Made by a program: the position numbers and the translations under genes. From Clostridiales bacterium (GTDB lineage: Bacteria > Bacillota > Clostridia > Oscillospirales > CAG-272): DNA of 59,219 bases. The DNA is taken from NCBI GenBank assembly GCA_011957885.1, contig BLMO01000160.1:1-59219 (forward strand). The letters run 5' to 3'. Numbering within the stretch: the first letter of the stretch is position 1; the number at the start of each line of letters is the position of its first letter. Positions 15,755 through 23,088 of this stretch are shown here, one piece after another. The notes below the pieces were generated by a model, which searched no databases, was not told the DNA's origin, and worked only from the letters and a program-made list of their open reading frames with translations.

Positions 15755-15783
15755 ATTATAAATCGTATTTTATAATAAATCAA
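15755..15783 (-). promoter_or_regulatory. dinB promoter
   Basis: On the minus strand TTGATT (15783-15778), a 17-base spacer and TATAAT (15760-15755). The LexA box begins six bases downstream of the -10 box. Confidence 0.8.
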
Positions 15784-15840
15784 GAGGAATATTAAATTCA
15801 TTTCATGCAAATTCTCGCACAAGAGGGAATTCAAACACAA

Positions 15841-15994
15841 GCCCCCCCGGCAAAGGGAGGTGCCGCAGTTTGCTGCGACGGAGGGATTGTATAAATTATG
15901 TTATGAATTTGTACCATACTGCAAAATGATCGCATAACAATCCCTCAGTCGCTATCGATTCGCTTAGCGACAGCCCCCTTTACACAAGGGGGCC
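15841..15994. repeat. MITE-like dispersed inverted-repeat element
   Basis: The outer ends are GCCCCCCCGGCAAAGGGAGG and CCCCCTTTACACAAGGGGGC. Inside, GAGGGATTGTATAA (about 15881 on) is inverted against ATAACAATCCCTC. Internal hairpins include GTCGCTA/TAGCGAC. It has no coding capacity. A degenerate relative lies at 5929-6000. With the copy at 16037-16126 it fills the 380-base gap between dinB and the TIGR04086 gene. Confidence 0.7.
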
Positions 15995-16036
15995 TTTTCC
16001 TTTAATTCCATACTTAGGCTTAAGAAAAAGGAGAAT

Positions 16037-16126
16037 TACACAATCGCTGCGCTTGTGTGTGCCACCTCCCTTTAGGCATAAATCAGAATAAAAAGGGGCT
16101 CCCCCCATCAAAGAGGGTAAGATAGA
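16037..16126. repeat. second, degraded repeat copy
   Basis: CACAATCGCTGCGC, then GTGCCACCTCCCTTTAGG and GGGGCTCCCCCCATCAAAGA, resemble shuffled ends of the element just upstream. No open frame or promoter is seen here. Confidence 0.4.
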
Positions 16127-16129
16127 AAA

Positions 16130-16573
16130 TTAACGTTTTCTTTTAGGTGGAGTATGTACTTTTTTCCGTTTTTGATTTTTTCCGGAAAATCCTGAAATAA
16201 ATCCGCCAATACCTCCTGCCAGAGGGATGAGAACATAGAGCAGAGCAGCAATGACGGGTGAATACGTGTCTGCGCCACTTTCTTTAAATGTGGATGCAAT
16301 CAGAACCACTGCTGTGAGCAGCAGTCCGGATACAAGTCCGCATGCGATACCGCTTCGTTTTCCGGCGACAATACCGCCTACAAGTGCACAGATATATAAA
16401 GCGGCAAGTCCGAATGTGCTCAGGTATTTGTCTGGATCCGGCATCATGTAGCAGAAAAGGGAAAACAGTACCAGCAGTATTGCTGCCAGAATGATAGACC
16501 AAATCAATCCGCGGGTGGCGCCGCGCAGCAATTTCCCGGCGCCGGCGGCTTTGTCATTTGTTGACGATGTCAT
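16130..16573 (-). CDS. TIGR04086-type membrane protein
   Basis: This membrane protein of 147 residues and unknown function has four hydrophobic segments (GLIWSIILAAILLVLFSLFC, then TFGLAALYICALVGGIVAGK, CGLVSGLLLTAVVLIAS and VIAALLYVLIPLAGGIGGFI) and a very basic tail KNQKRKKVHTPPKRKR. The family is usually found next to yajC in clostridia, as here. The start at 16573 is set by GGAGGA, which lies in the 3' arm of a hairpin. Confidence 0.75.
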   Translation of the reverse strand: MTSSTNDKAAGAGKLLRGATRGLIWSIILAAILLVLFSLFCYMMPDPDKYLSTFGLAALYICALVGGIVAGKRSGIACGLVSGLLLTAVVLIASTFKESGADTYSPVIAALLYVLIPLAGGIGGFISGFSGKNQKRKKVHTPPKRKR

Positions 16574-16618
16574 AAAAATATCCTCCGGAATTCTTTTATA
16601 CAAGAATATTCCGGAGGA
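16574..16618 (-). terminator. yajC terminator overlapping the next ribosome site
   Basis: On the minus strand TCCTCCGGAATATTCTT pairs with AAGAATTCCGGAGGA (two-base bulge), followed by TATTTTTATG. The 3' arm holds the GGAGGA ribosome site and the T-run ends in the ATG of the next gene. It can act as terminator and as translation block. Confidence 0.75.
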
Positions 16619-16625
16619 CAAACAT

Positions 16626-16958
16626 TTATGCCTCTTTTTCAGAAGCTTTTACATCAACTTTACTGATGGCACTCTTTAAAATGCGGATTTTGGTTTTATC
16701 TCTGGTGGTTTCAATTACACAGGTTTCATCTTTGATGGAAACGATTTCACCGATGATTCCGCCGATTGTAGTAATTTCGTCACCGACTTCCAAAGAGTTT
16801 TTCATTTCGTTTGCAGCTTTTTCCTGCTTTTTCTGGGGTCTGTACAGAAAGAAATAAAAAATTGCCACCATAGCAAGGATCATAATAATGGTTCCGGCAT
16901 ATTGCGTGATACCGCCGCCTTCGGCAGCTGTGTCCAAAAGTACAGGGAAGAGGTTCAT
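16626..16958 (-). CDS. yajC: preprotein translocase subunit YajC
   Basis: YajC is a small single-span partner of SecDF in the Sec translocon. The product is 110 residues: a periplasm-facing N terminus, one membrane segment (TIIMILAMVAIFYFFLYRPQ) and the family-typical RPQKKQEK, followed by SLEVGDEITTIGGIIGEIVSIKD. The ribosome site AAGGAG lies unusually far (about 16 bases) from the ATG at 16958 and is itself in a short hairpin, so the exact start has some doubt. The promoter is just upstream. Confidence 0.93.
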   Translation of the reverse strand: MNLFPVLLDTAAEGGGITQYAGTIIMILAMVAIFYFFLYRPQKKQEKAANEMKNSLEVGDEITTIGGIIGEIVSIKDETCVIETTRDKTKIRILKSAISKVDVKASEKEA

Positions 16959-17028
16959 AAAGAAGCCACACTTTCTCCTTATATAAGAAGGAGCCTTTCT
17001 AAAATGTTATAAATTGGTATATAATTCT

Positions 17029-17057
17029 ATTATACCTGTACATGCCCCATTATGCAA
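17029..17057 (-). promoter_or_regulatory. yajC promoter
   Basis: On the minus strand TTGCAT (17057-17052), a 17-base spacer and TATAAT (17034-17029), in the gap between tatD and yajC. Confidence 0.7.
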
Positions 17058-17074
17058 GGGCTTTTACAGAAAAT

Positions 17075-17866
17075 TCATAAAAGACGGATGCGGAACAGAG
17101 CACGTGCATTTTCCATTGTCTGCGCGGCAACTGCATCAATGGGAAGCCCGGTACATTCCGCCATGGTTTCCATTGTATAGAGCATAAGCGCAGATGTGTT
17201 GATTTTTCCGCGATGGGGAACGGGCGGCAGATACGGACAGTCTGTTTCGATAAGAAGGCGATCCACAGGAACTGCCTTGCAGGCTGTGCGGACTTTTTCT
17301 GCATTCTTATAGGTAAGAGGACCGCTGAAGGAAAGATACCAGCCCATACGCACATATTCCTTTGCCATTTCAGCGCTTCCGCTGTAGCTGTGGATAACGC
17401 CGGTTACGTTTTTGTGGGCAAGAATAATATCCATCGTGTCGCCGTGGGCGTCTCGGTCATGGATGATTACAGGAATTCCTGCGGATTCTGCAAGAGAGAG
17501 CTGTGCGTCAAAGGCTTCCTTTTGTACGGCACGATCCGGATCCCAGTGATAGTCCAGTCCGATTTCACCCAGTGCTGCGACTTTGGGATGCGTGAGCAGC
17601 TGCTCAATTTCAGACAATACAGCAGGGATTTGTGTGCTTGTATATGCAGCTGTATCCTGGGGATGAAGCCCTGCGGAGGCATAGGCATTTTCGTATTTTC
17701 CTGCAAGCGCAATAGAGGCTTTTGTGGTATCCGGATTGGTTCCCGCACACAAGAAGCCGCACATCCCCGCACGCATGGAGTCGGCGATTGCTCCGTCTAT
17801 ACCGCCCGGATATTCGTCTGTAAATCTTTTGTCATAATAATGGGTATGGGAATCGAAAAATTTCAT
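17075..17866 (-). CDS. TatD-family metal-dependent DNase/hydrolase
   Basis: TatD proteins are metal-dependent TIM-barrel hydrolases with 3'-5' DNase activity in characterised members. The 263-residue protein shows the metal ligands in FFDSHTHYYD, then ALGEIGLDYHW, VIIHDRDAHGDT, GVIHSYSGS and LLIETDCPYLPP, in the standard order. It follows metG closely and in the same direction, as in many Firmicutes, with a weak hairpin between. Confidence 0.93.
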   Translation of the reverse strand: MKFFDSHTHYYDKRFTDEYPGGIDGAIADSMRAGMCGFLCAGTNPDTTKASIALAGKYENAYASAGLHPQDTAAYTSTQIPAVLSEIEQLLTHPKVAALGEIGLDYHWDPDRAVQKEAFDAQLSLAESAGIPVIIHDRDAHGDTMDIILAHKNVTGVIHSYSGSAEMAKEYVRMGWYLSFSGPLTYKNAEKVRTACKAVPVDRLLIETDCPYLPPVPHRGKINTSALMLYTMETMAECTGLPIDAVAAQTMENARALFRIRLL

Positions 17867-17902
17867 AACTTACAGCTTTCTAAATTTTTGGTAGACATGA
17901 AC

Positions 17903-17930
17903 AAACATGGGGAAACTGCTCCCCATGTTT
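17903..17930 (-). terminator. hairpin between metG and tatD
   Basis: AAACATGGGG and CCCCATGTTT make a ten-pair perfect stem 13 bases after the metG stop. The tail on the minus strand (GTTCATG) is only moderately T-rich, so some read-through to tatD is likely. Confidence 0.6.
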
Positions 17931-17943
17931 GAAAGAGTATAGT

Positions 17944-19872
17944 TTAGCGAATCCGCTCTCCGAGAGGCGTATCCTCTGCTAAGAATACAACTCGAACTTG
18001 TTCCTCGCCGCTGGCAAGAATCATACCATTGGACTCAATTCCGCACAGCTTTGCCGGTTTTAAATTGGCAACAACAATAATCTTTTTGCCGATTAAATCT
18101 TCCGGAGCATAGAATGCAGCGATTCCAGAAACAACCTGACGCTTCTCATAGCCCAGATCCAATTCCAACTTTAAAAGCTTCTTTGCTCTTTTCACCTTCT
18201 CGCAGGCGATTACCTGGGCGCTGCGCAGTTCCACAGCCATAAAATCATCTATGCCGATCTGTGCAATTCCTTCCGGTTTTTCCGGCGCAGCAGGTGCATT
18301 TGCCGCGGTTTCTGCGGCAATTTCCTCCAGCACTTTCTTTTCATCAATGCGGGAGAAAAGCATTTCCGCTTCTCCCAGTGCCTTTCCTGCTTCCAGTGCT
18401 CCGAAAGCGGTGAGCGTATTATATTCTGTTTTATCCGTACCAAGCTGGGCAAAGATAGATGCGCATGTAGAGGGAATCGCAGGGGTCAGCAGTACTGCAG
18501 CAATCCGGATGGATTCCAGCAGATTATACAGAACGGTACCGAGACGGTCTTTGGCAGCGGGATCCTTAGCAAGCGACCAGGGTGTTGTTTCATCAATATA
18601 CTTATTGGCACGGCGGAGCATGGAGAATACTGCTTCCAGCGCGTCTGCAATATGATAGGTGTCCATATTTTTCCGGAATGCAGCAACTGCCTCCAAAGCA
18701 GCAGCCTTCAGATCCGGATCCGGTTCCGCTTCGCCGGCAGGTACGGGCACAATTCCGTCAAAATATTTTTTTGCCATAGCAATGGTGCGGCTGACCAGAT
18801 TGCCCAAGTTGTTTGCCAGATCGTTATTGTAACGGGTAATTACATTTTCGTAGGTAATAGATCCGTCATTGGCATAAGGCATTTCGGACAGTGCATAATA
18901 CCGAACGCCATCTACACCGAACCGCTTTGCCATATCGTCTGCATAAAAGACATTTCCGCGGGATTTACTCATTTTATCCTGTCCTACGTTGAACCAGGGA
19001 TGTCCGAACACTTTTTTGGGGAGTGGTTCGCCCATTGCCATAAGCAGGATCGGCCAGTAAATGGTGTGGAAACGAAGAATATCCTTTCCGATAATATGAA
19101 CGTCCGCAGGCCAGTATTTTTTATAATTTTCGCTTTTTTCCTGATCCGGATCAAAGCCAAGCCCGGTGATATAATTGGACAGTGCATCAATCCAAACATA
19201 AATTACATGCTTATCGTCAAAAGAAACGGGAATTCCCCATTTAAAGGAGGTACGGGAAACGCACAAATCCTGCAGTCCGGCATATAAAAAGTTATTCAAC
19301 ATTTCCTTGCGCCGGGATTCCGGTTCAATGAATTCCGGATTTTCTTCAATATGCTTGATAAGGCGGTCAGCATATTTGCTCATTTTAAAGAAGTATGCCT
19401 CTTCTTTGGCACGCTGCACGGGACGTCCGCAGTCAGGACATTTTCCGTCAGTCACCTGTGTGTCGGTAAAAAATGCTTCATCCGGAGTACAGTACCAACC
19501 TTCATACTCGCCTTTGTAGATATCTCCCTGCTCGTATAGCTTTTTGAAAATATGCTGCACGGCTTTTTCGTGATCTTCATCGGTTGTGCGGATAAAATGG
19601 TCGTAGCTTGCCCCCATAAGATCCCAGACTTCTTTAATTTGCCCGGATACCCGGTCGACATATTCTTTTGGAGAGACATCTGCTTCCTGGGCAAGATTTT
19701 CAACCTTTTGTCCGTGTTCATCTGTGCCGGTCATGAAAAACACATCATATCCCTGCTGGCGTTTATACCGAGCTATACAGTCGGTCATAATGACTTCGTA
19801 GGTGTTTCCAAAATGCGGCTTTTGGGAAGCGTAGGCGATGGCTGTCGTTATATAAAATTTTTCTTTACTCAT
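17944..19872 (-). CDS. metG: methionyl-tRNA synthetase
   Basis: It charges tRNA-Met. The 642-residue protein starts KFYITTAIAYASQKPHFGN with the HIGH-like motif. It has the anticipated Cys pairs in WYCTPDEAF and KCPDCGRPV, then the KMSKS loop (QDKMSKSRGN) and an anticodon-binding helical domain. A C-terminal tRNA-binding (EMAP-like) domain begins near residue 540 (IGIDDFMAVELRSAQVIAC). The start at 19872 follows AAAGGT; an in-frame start further upstream is rejected because it would sit in the leader terminator. It has its own promoter and leader. Confidence 0.97.
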   Translation of the reverse strand: MSKEKFYITTAIAYASQKPHFGNTYEVIMTDCIARYKRQQGYDVFFMTGTDEHGQKVENLAQEADVSPKEYVDRVSGQIKEVWDLMGASYDHFIRTTDEDHEKAVQHIFKKLYEQGDIYKGEYEGWYCTPDEAFFTDTQVTDGKCPDCGRPVQRAKEEAYFFKMSKYADRLIKHIEENPEFIEPESRRKEMLNNFLYAGLQDLCVSRTSFKWGIPVSFDDKHVIYVWIDALSNYITGLGFDPDQEKSENYKKYWPADVHIIGKDILRFHTIYWPILLMAMGEPLPKKVFGHPWFNVGQDKMSKSRGNVFYADDMAKRFGVDGVRYYALSEMPYANDGSITYENVITRYNNDLANNLGNLVSRTIAMAKKYFDGIVPVPAGEAEPDPDLKAAALEAVAAFRKNMDTYHIADALEAVFSMLRRANKYIDETTPWSLAKDPAAKDRLGTVLYNLLESIRIAAVLLTPAIPSTCASIFAQLGTDKTEYNTLTAFGALEAGKALGEAEMLFSRIDEKKVLEEIAAETAANAPAAPEKPEGIAQIGIDDFMAVELRSAQVIACEKVKRAKKLLKLELDLGYEKRQVVSGIAAFYAPEDLIGKKIIVVANLKPAKLCGIESNGMILASGEEQVRVVFLAEDTPLGERIR

Positions 19873-19900
19873 AAATGTAATACCTTTCTGATTGTATTCA

Positions 19901-19929
19901 TAAAAAATAGGACAGGCGTACTGTCCCAT
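19901..19929 (-). terminator. attenuator terminator before metG
   Basis: On the minus strand GGGACAG (19927-19921), loop TACGC and CTGTCCT (19915-19909), then ATTTTTT. It lies between the 25-codon leader frame and the metG start, 29 bases before the ATG. Confidence 0.8.
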
Positions 19930-19957
19930 TTACAATTTATTTGTACAGGGCAGCACG
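19917..19957 (-). promoter_or_regulatory. candidate metG antiterminator pairing
   Basis: On the minus strand CGTGCTGCCC (19957-19948), inside codons 20-23 of the leader frame, can pair with GGGACAGTACG (19927-19917), which is the 5' arm and loop of the terminator. The pairing has ten base pairs with one bulged A and one G-T pair and cannot coexist with the terminator. Confidence 0.55.
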
Positions 19958-20014
19958 GTGTTTATTATATAAGTCAAAATACATGCCCGAAGGCATTCGT
20001 TTTGTATACAGCAT
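19937..20014 (-). CDS. 25-residue leader peptide of metG (candidate)
   Basis: The ATG at 20014 follows AAGGAGA and the frame stops at 19937 after 25 codons. Met is at positions 1, 7 and 11; the frame ends HRAALYK. Codons 7-11 form a small C(TTCG)G tetraloop hairpin (ATGCC-TTCG-GGCAT). The frame lies wholly in the leader between the metG promoter and terminator. A Met-rich leader before metG suggests control by charged Met-tRNA supply. It might instead encode a real small protein; I do not recognise a family. Confidence 0.55.
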   Translation of the reverse strand: MLYTKRMPSGMYFDLYNKHRAALYK

Positions 20015-20047
20015 ACCGCGTGTCTCCTTACCTCTTTATTTCTATAT

Positions 20048-20076
20048 ATTATACCCAAATATGGATATATTTTCAA
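20048..20076 (-). promoter_or_regulatory. metG leader promoter
   Basis: On the minus strand TTGAAA (20076-20071), a 17-base spacer and TATAAT (20053-20048), located after the rsmI stop and 34 bases before the leader frame. Confidence 0.8.
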
Positions 20077-20091
20077 TAGGGGAGGAGGATT

Positions 20092-20952
20092 TTATTTCTC
20101 TTTCGCTTCCACAATCTCTTTATATAATTCCGCTTTGGCAACCCCGCGTTCCTTAGCAGCTGCTTTAATGGCGTCCATATTGCGCATGCCCATATTTATG
20201 TACATTTGCACATGTTCCGCCGGATTTTCAGGATAATCTGCTTTAGCTGTTGCAGGCGCGCCTTCTAAAATCAGGACATATTCGCCCCGAGGATCTTTTT
20301 CGGCGTACATTTGTACTGCTTCCTGCAGGGTGGTGCGAATGATTTCCTCGTTCAGTTTGGTAAGCTCCCGGCACAACGTGATTTTGCGTGTTCCACCGAA
20401 TGCACCTTCCATATCTGCCAGGGTTTTACGCAGTTTGTGCGGCGCTTCATAAAAAATCATGGTGCGGACTTCGTCAGCCAATTCCTCCAGCCGATGGTGG
20501 CGGTCGCTTTTACTTGTCGTAAGAAATCCTTCAAAGACAAACCGTCCGGTAGAAAGCCCGGATAAAACAAGAGCAGTGACGGCGGCACAGCATCCCGGAA
20601 CTGCAGTGACAGGAACGCCGCGCAGAGCGCAAAGTGCCACCAAATCTTCACCGGGATCACTGATGGCGGGCATTCCTGCATCGGTTACCAATGCGCAGGA
20701 TTCTCCTTGTAAAAGCCGACTTACAATATATTCTCCCCGTTCCCGTTTGTTGTGCTCGAAATAGCTTACAAGCGGCTTGGATATGTTAAATCGGGACAAA
20801 AGCAGTCCCGTGTTGCGAGTATCCTCCGCAGCCACAAAATCGACTTTTGCTAATACCTTTAGTGCTCTGTGGGTTATGTCGGCAAGATTTCCGATAGGCG
20901 TTGCGACCAGATACAAGGTGCCGCCCATTATTTTGTTTTTTTCCGTATCCAT
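20092..20952 (-). CDS. rsmI: 16S rRNA (cytidine-1402 2'-O) methyltransferase
   Basis: It methylates the ribose of C1402 in 16S rRNA, near the decoding site. The 286-residue protein has the family opening GTLYLVATPIGNLADITHRA, then VAAEDTRNTGLLLSRF and the SAM-binding LVTDAGMPAISDPGEDLV. The C-terminal segment carries RGEYVLILEG. The start at 20952 follows GAAAGGTAA and lies six bases after the stop of the methyltransferase upstream, so the two are cotranscribed. Confidence 0.96.
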   Translation of the reverse strand: MDTEKNKIMGGTLYLVATPIGNLADITHRALKVLAKVDFVAAEDTRNTGLLLSRFNISKPLVSYFEHNKRERGEYIVSRLLQGESCALVTDAGMPAISDPGEDLVALCALRGVPVTAVPGCCAAVTALVLSGLSTGRFVFEGFLTTSKSDRHHRLEELADEVRTMIFYEAPHKLRKTLADMEGAFGGTRKITLCRELTKLNEEIIRTTLQEAVQMYAEKDPRGEYVLILEGAPATAKADYPENPAEHVQMYINMGMRNMDAIKAAAKERGVAKAELYKEIVEAKEK

Positions 20953-20958
20953 TGTCTG

Positions 20959-21726
20959 TTACCTTTCAAATAAAAAATCCATGGAACAGGTTTCGTACAC
21001 TTTGTCCATATCTGCTGTATAAGTTCTGGTGCCCGTCTGATAGATGATCAGCGGCCTTGCCCACACAAGGGAAGATGCCGCTCCTTTTTTTCCTTCTGCA
21101 AGGACAAGACTTGGCGGACTGGCAGTATCAGAATATACAAGGACGATTCGTTTGGGTTCCAGATCTGTTTTGCGCATGGCGTAAAACAGGTCTGCCAACC
21201 GATCCGGACGGTATACGACAGTGAAAAGTCCGCCGTGTTTCAGGAGGGAAGAAGCGCCCGCGCAAAAGTCCTCAATTGTTCCGCAGACTTCTCTGCGGGC
21301 AATGTTTTTTGTATCAGAAACATTGCTAAACCCGGAACCGTCTTTCATATAGGGCGGGTTGGAAATGATACCGTCCAGCCATCCGCCTGTATCTTTGGGA
21401 AGTGCGCTGCGTACATCTGCATTGTGAACAGTGATTCTTTCAGAAAGCCCGTTTAACGCTGCGTTTCTTTGAATTAAATCGGCAAAGCGGGGCTGTATTT
21501 CAAATGCATGCATATGCGGAAATTTATTTTTAGAGAGGCACAAAAACGCAGCCACGCCTGTCCCGCTGCCCAGATCTGCACCTGCTGCACGCTGCGGACG
21601 TGTAAAAGCGGCAAGCAGATATGCGTCTGTGCCGAAGGTTAGTCCATCTTTTAACTGAATCAGAGAAAGATTTTCGTTGATTTTGTCCAGACGCTCGTCC
21701 GGTAGCAGTGAAATATCGGGATTCAT
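20959..21726 (-). CDS. TrmN6/YfiC-like tRNA adenine N6-methyltransferase
   Basis: Family members methylate N6 of A37 in tRNA1-Val. The 255-residue protein has motif I in GADLGSGTGVAAFLCL, acidic motif II in HAFEIQPRFADL and the N6-methylase motif NPPY (IISNPPYMKDGSG). It lies directly before rsmI in the order commonly seen in clostridia. Confidence 0.88.
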   Translation of the reverse strand: MNPDISLLPDERLDKINENLSLIQLKDGLTFGTDAYLLAAFTRPQRAAGADLGSGTGVAAFLCLSKNKFPHMHAFEIQPRFADLIQRNAALNGLSERITVHNADVRSALPKDTGGWLDGIISNPPYMKDGSGFSNVSDTKNIARREVCGTIEDFCAGASSLLKHGGLFTVVYRPDRLADLFYAMRKTDLEPKRIVLVYSDTASPPSLVLAEGKKGAASSLVWARPLIIYQTGTRTYTADMDKVYETCSMDFLFER

Positions 21727-21809
21727 TAGACCTCCATGTTTTTGCTGTGCTGTAGGATGACTTTTCAGTAAAGGGAGAGTGCCATCTTACCGGAAGCTTC
21801 TTATAAGAA

Positions 21810-21837
21810 AAGGAGCGGAGCAAATGCTCCGCTCCTT
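21810..21837 (-). terminator. terminator of the ferredoxin gene
   Basis: AAGGAGCGGAGC, loop AAAT and GCTCCGCTCCTT form a 12-pair perfect stem. On the minus strand the tail is TTTTCTTAT. It lies 11 bases after the ferredoxin stop. Confidence 0.88.
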
Positions 21838-21848
21838 ATGATATGTTT

Positions 21849-22019
21849 TTAGTCAGCCTGAGGAGCATCTACAGGACAAGTGCCTGCACATGCGCCGCAA
21901 TCAATGCACTTGTCAGCGTCGATTACGTACTTTCCATCGCCCTCTGAAATTGCTTCAACAGGACATTCTGCTGCACATGCACCGCAGGAGATGCATTCAT
22001 CAGAAATCTTATATGCCAT
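21849..22019 (-). CDS. 2[4Fe-4S] clostridial-type ferredoxin
   Basis: This is a soluble low-potential electron carrier. The 56-residue protein has two classical cluster motifs, [12 protein letters not shown] and [12 protein letters not shown], in the pseudo-twofold arrangement of bacterial ferredoxins. The start at 22019 has GGAGGA nine bases upstream. It is a single gene with a strong terminator, as usual for an abundant ferredoxin. Confidence 0.97.
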   Translation of the reverse strand: MAYKISDECISCGACAAECPVEAISEGDGKYVIDADKCIDCGACAGTCPVDAPQAD

Positions 22020-22131
22020 GTTCGTATCCTCCGTTAAAAATTCATTCTACAGTTTTCACCGCGGGTACAGTATATCATAAAATATTCATGTTGCAAAGGG
22101 GTTTTATAAAATTTTTTTAAGATTTTAAAGA

Positions 22132-23064
22132 TTAAGCGTCTGATTTGGCAGTATCTTCCGCATTTTGCCCATCGCGTCCGTTTTTGTCTTTGTCTGTACG
22201 GCTGCGTTTTCCAATTACCGTTAGCTTGTCTCTATGGAATGATTTGATAATATCGACGCCTTTATCATGCAGAAGGACTTTGCACATGCCGGTCAGGGGA
22301 GCTGCTTCTGTAACAAACCCAATGCCGTCCGGGGTTTTTACCTTACTGTCAACGGGCGGTGTCTCACGTAATTCTGCTTCATAGGTTTCATTTTCAAAAC
22401 GCAGACAGCACATCAGCCTGCCGCAGGCACCGGATATTTTGGATGAGTTCAGACTCAGATTTTGCTCCTTAGCCATTTTTATGGAGACTTGTGCGAAATC
22501 GGAAAGAAACGTGGAGCAACAAAACGGTCTGCCGCACACGCCAAGTCCGCCCATCATTTTTGCTTCATCGCGGATTCCAATCTGACGCAATTCGATGCGG
22601 GTATGAAATACAGATGCGAGATCTTTGACCAGATCACGGAAATCCACACGTCCGTCTGCGGAAAAGTAAAACAGAAGCTTGCTGTTGTCAAATGTATATT
22701 CCGCCTCAATCAATTTCATATCCAGCTTGTGCTTGGATATCAGCTTTACACAGGTTTCAAAAGCAGTTTTTTCCAGTTGTTTATTAGATTCATAACGCTG
22801 GATATCTTCCACAGTTGCTATACGCAGAACAGGGCATAAAGGTGCAACGATTTCTTTTTCGGAAACAGTTTTGTTGGTTTGTGAAACAAATCCAAGTTCC
22901 ATTCCCCGGGTGGTTCGCACAATGACTTTATCATCCACAGAAAAGCGCATACCTTCCGGAGAAAAATAATAAACCTTACCGGCGTTTTTAAACTTGACGC
23001 CAACAACTTCTACAAGTGCGGGAACATCTGCGTTTTCATCGGGAATATTTTTAGTTTCTTCCAT
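22132..23064 (-). CDS. ricT: PSP1-domain protein RicT (YaaT)
   Basis: RicT belongs to the RicAFT/Y-complex that influences RNase Y activity, sporulation and competence. The 310-residue protein has the PSP1 C-terminal region and the cluster-binding Cys set GGLGVCGRPFCCSTFL and SGACGRLMCCLRFE. The N terminus carries VEVVGVKFKNAGKVYYFSPE. The acidic or charged C-terminal tail is variable in this family. It follows holB in the standard order (holB-ricT). Confidence 0.94.
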   Translation of the reverse strand: MEETKNIPDENADVPALVEVVGVKFKNAGKVYYFSPEGMRFSVDDKVIVRTTRGMELGFVSQTNKTVSEKEIVAPLCPVLRIATVEDIQRYESNKQLEKTAFETCVKLISKHKLDMKLIEAEYTFDNSKLLFYFSADGRVDFRDLVKDLASVFHTRIELRQIGIRDEAKMMGGLGVCGRPFCCSTFLSDFAQVSIKMAKEQNLSLNSSKISGACGRLMCCLRFENETYEAELRETPPVDSKVKTPDGIGFVTEAAPLTGMCKVLLHDKGVDIIKSFHRDKLTVIGKRSRTDKDKNGRDGQNAEDTAKSDA

Positions 23065-23088
23065 GAATTTTCTCCATATATTATTTTG

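Noticed and set aside
19873..20091. T-box riboswitch upstream of metG
   Set aside because: No T-box core sequence or specifier stem is seen; a translated leader with competing folds explains the features better.
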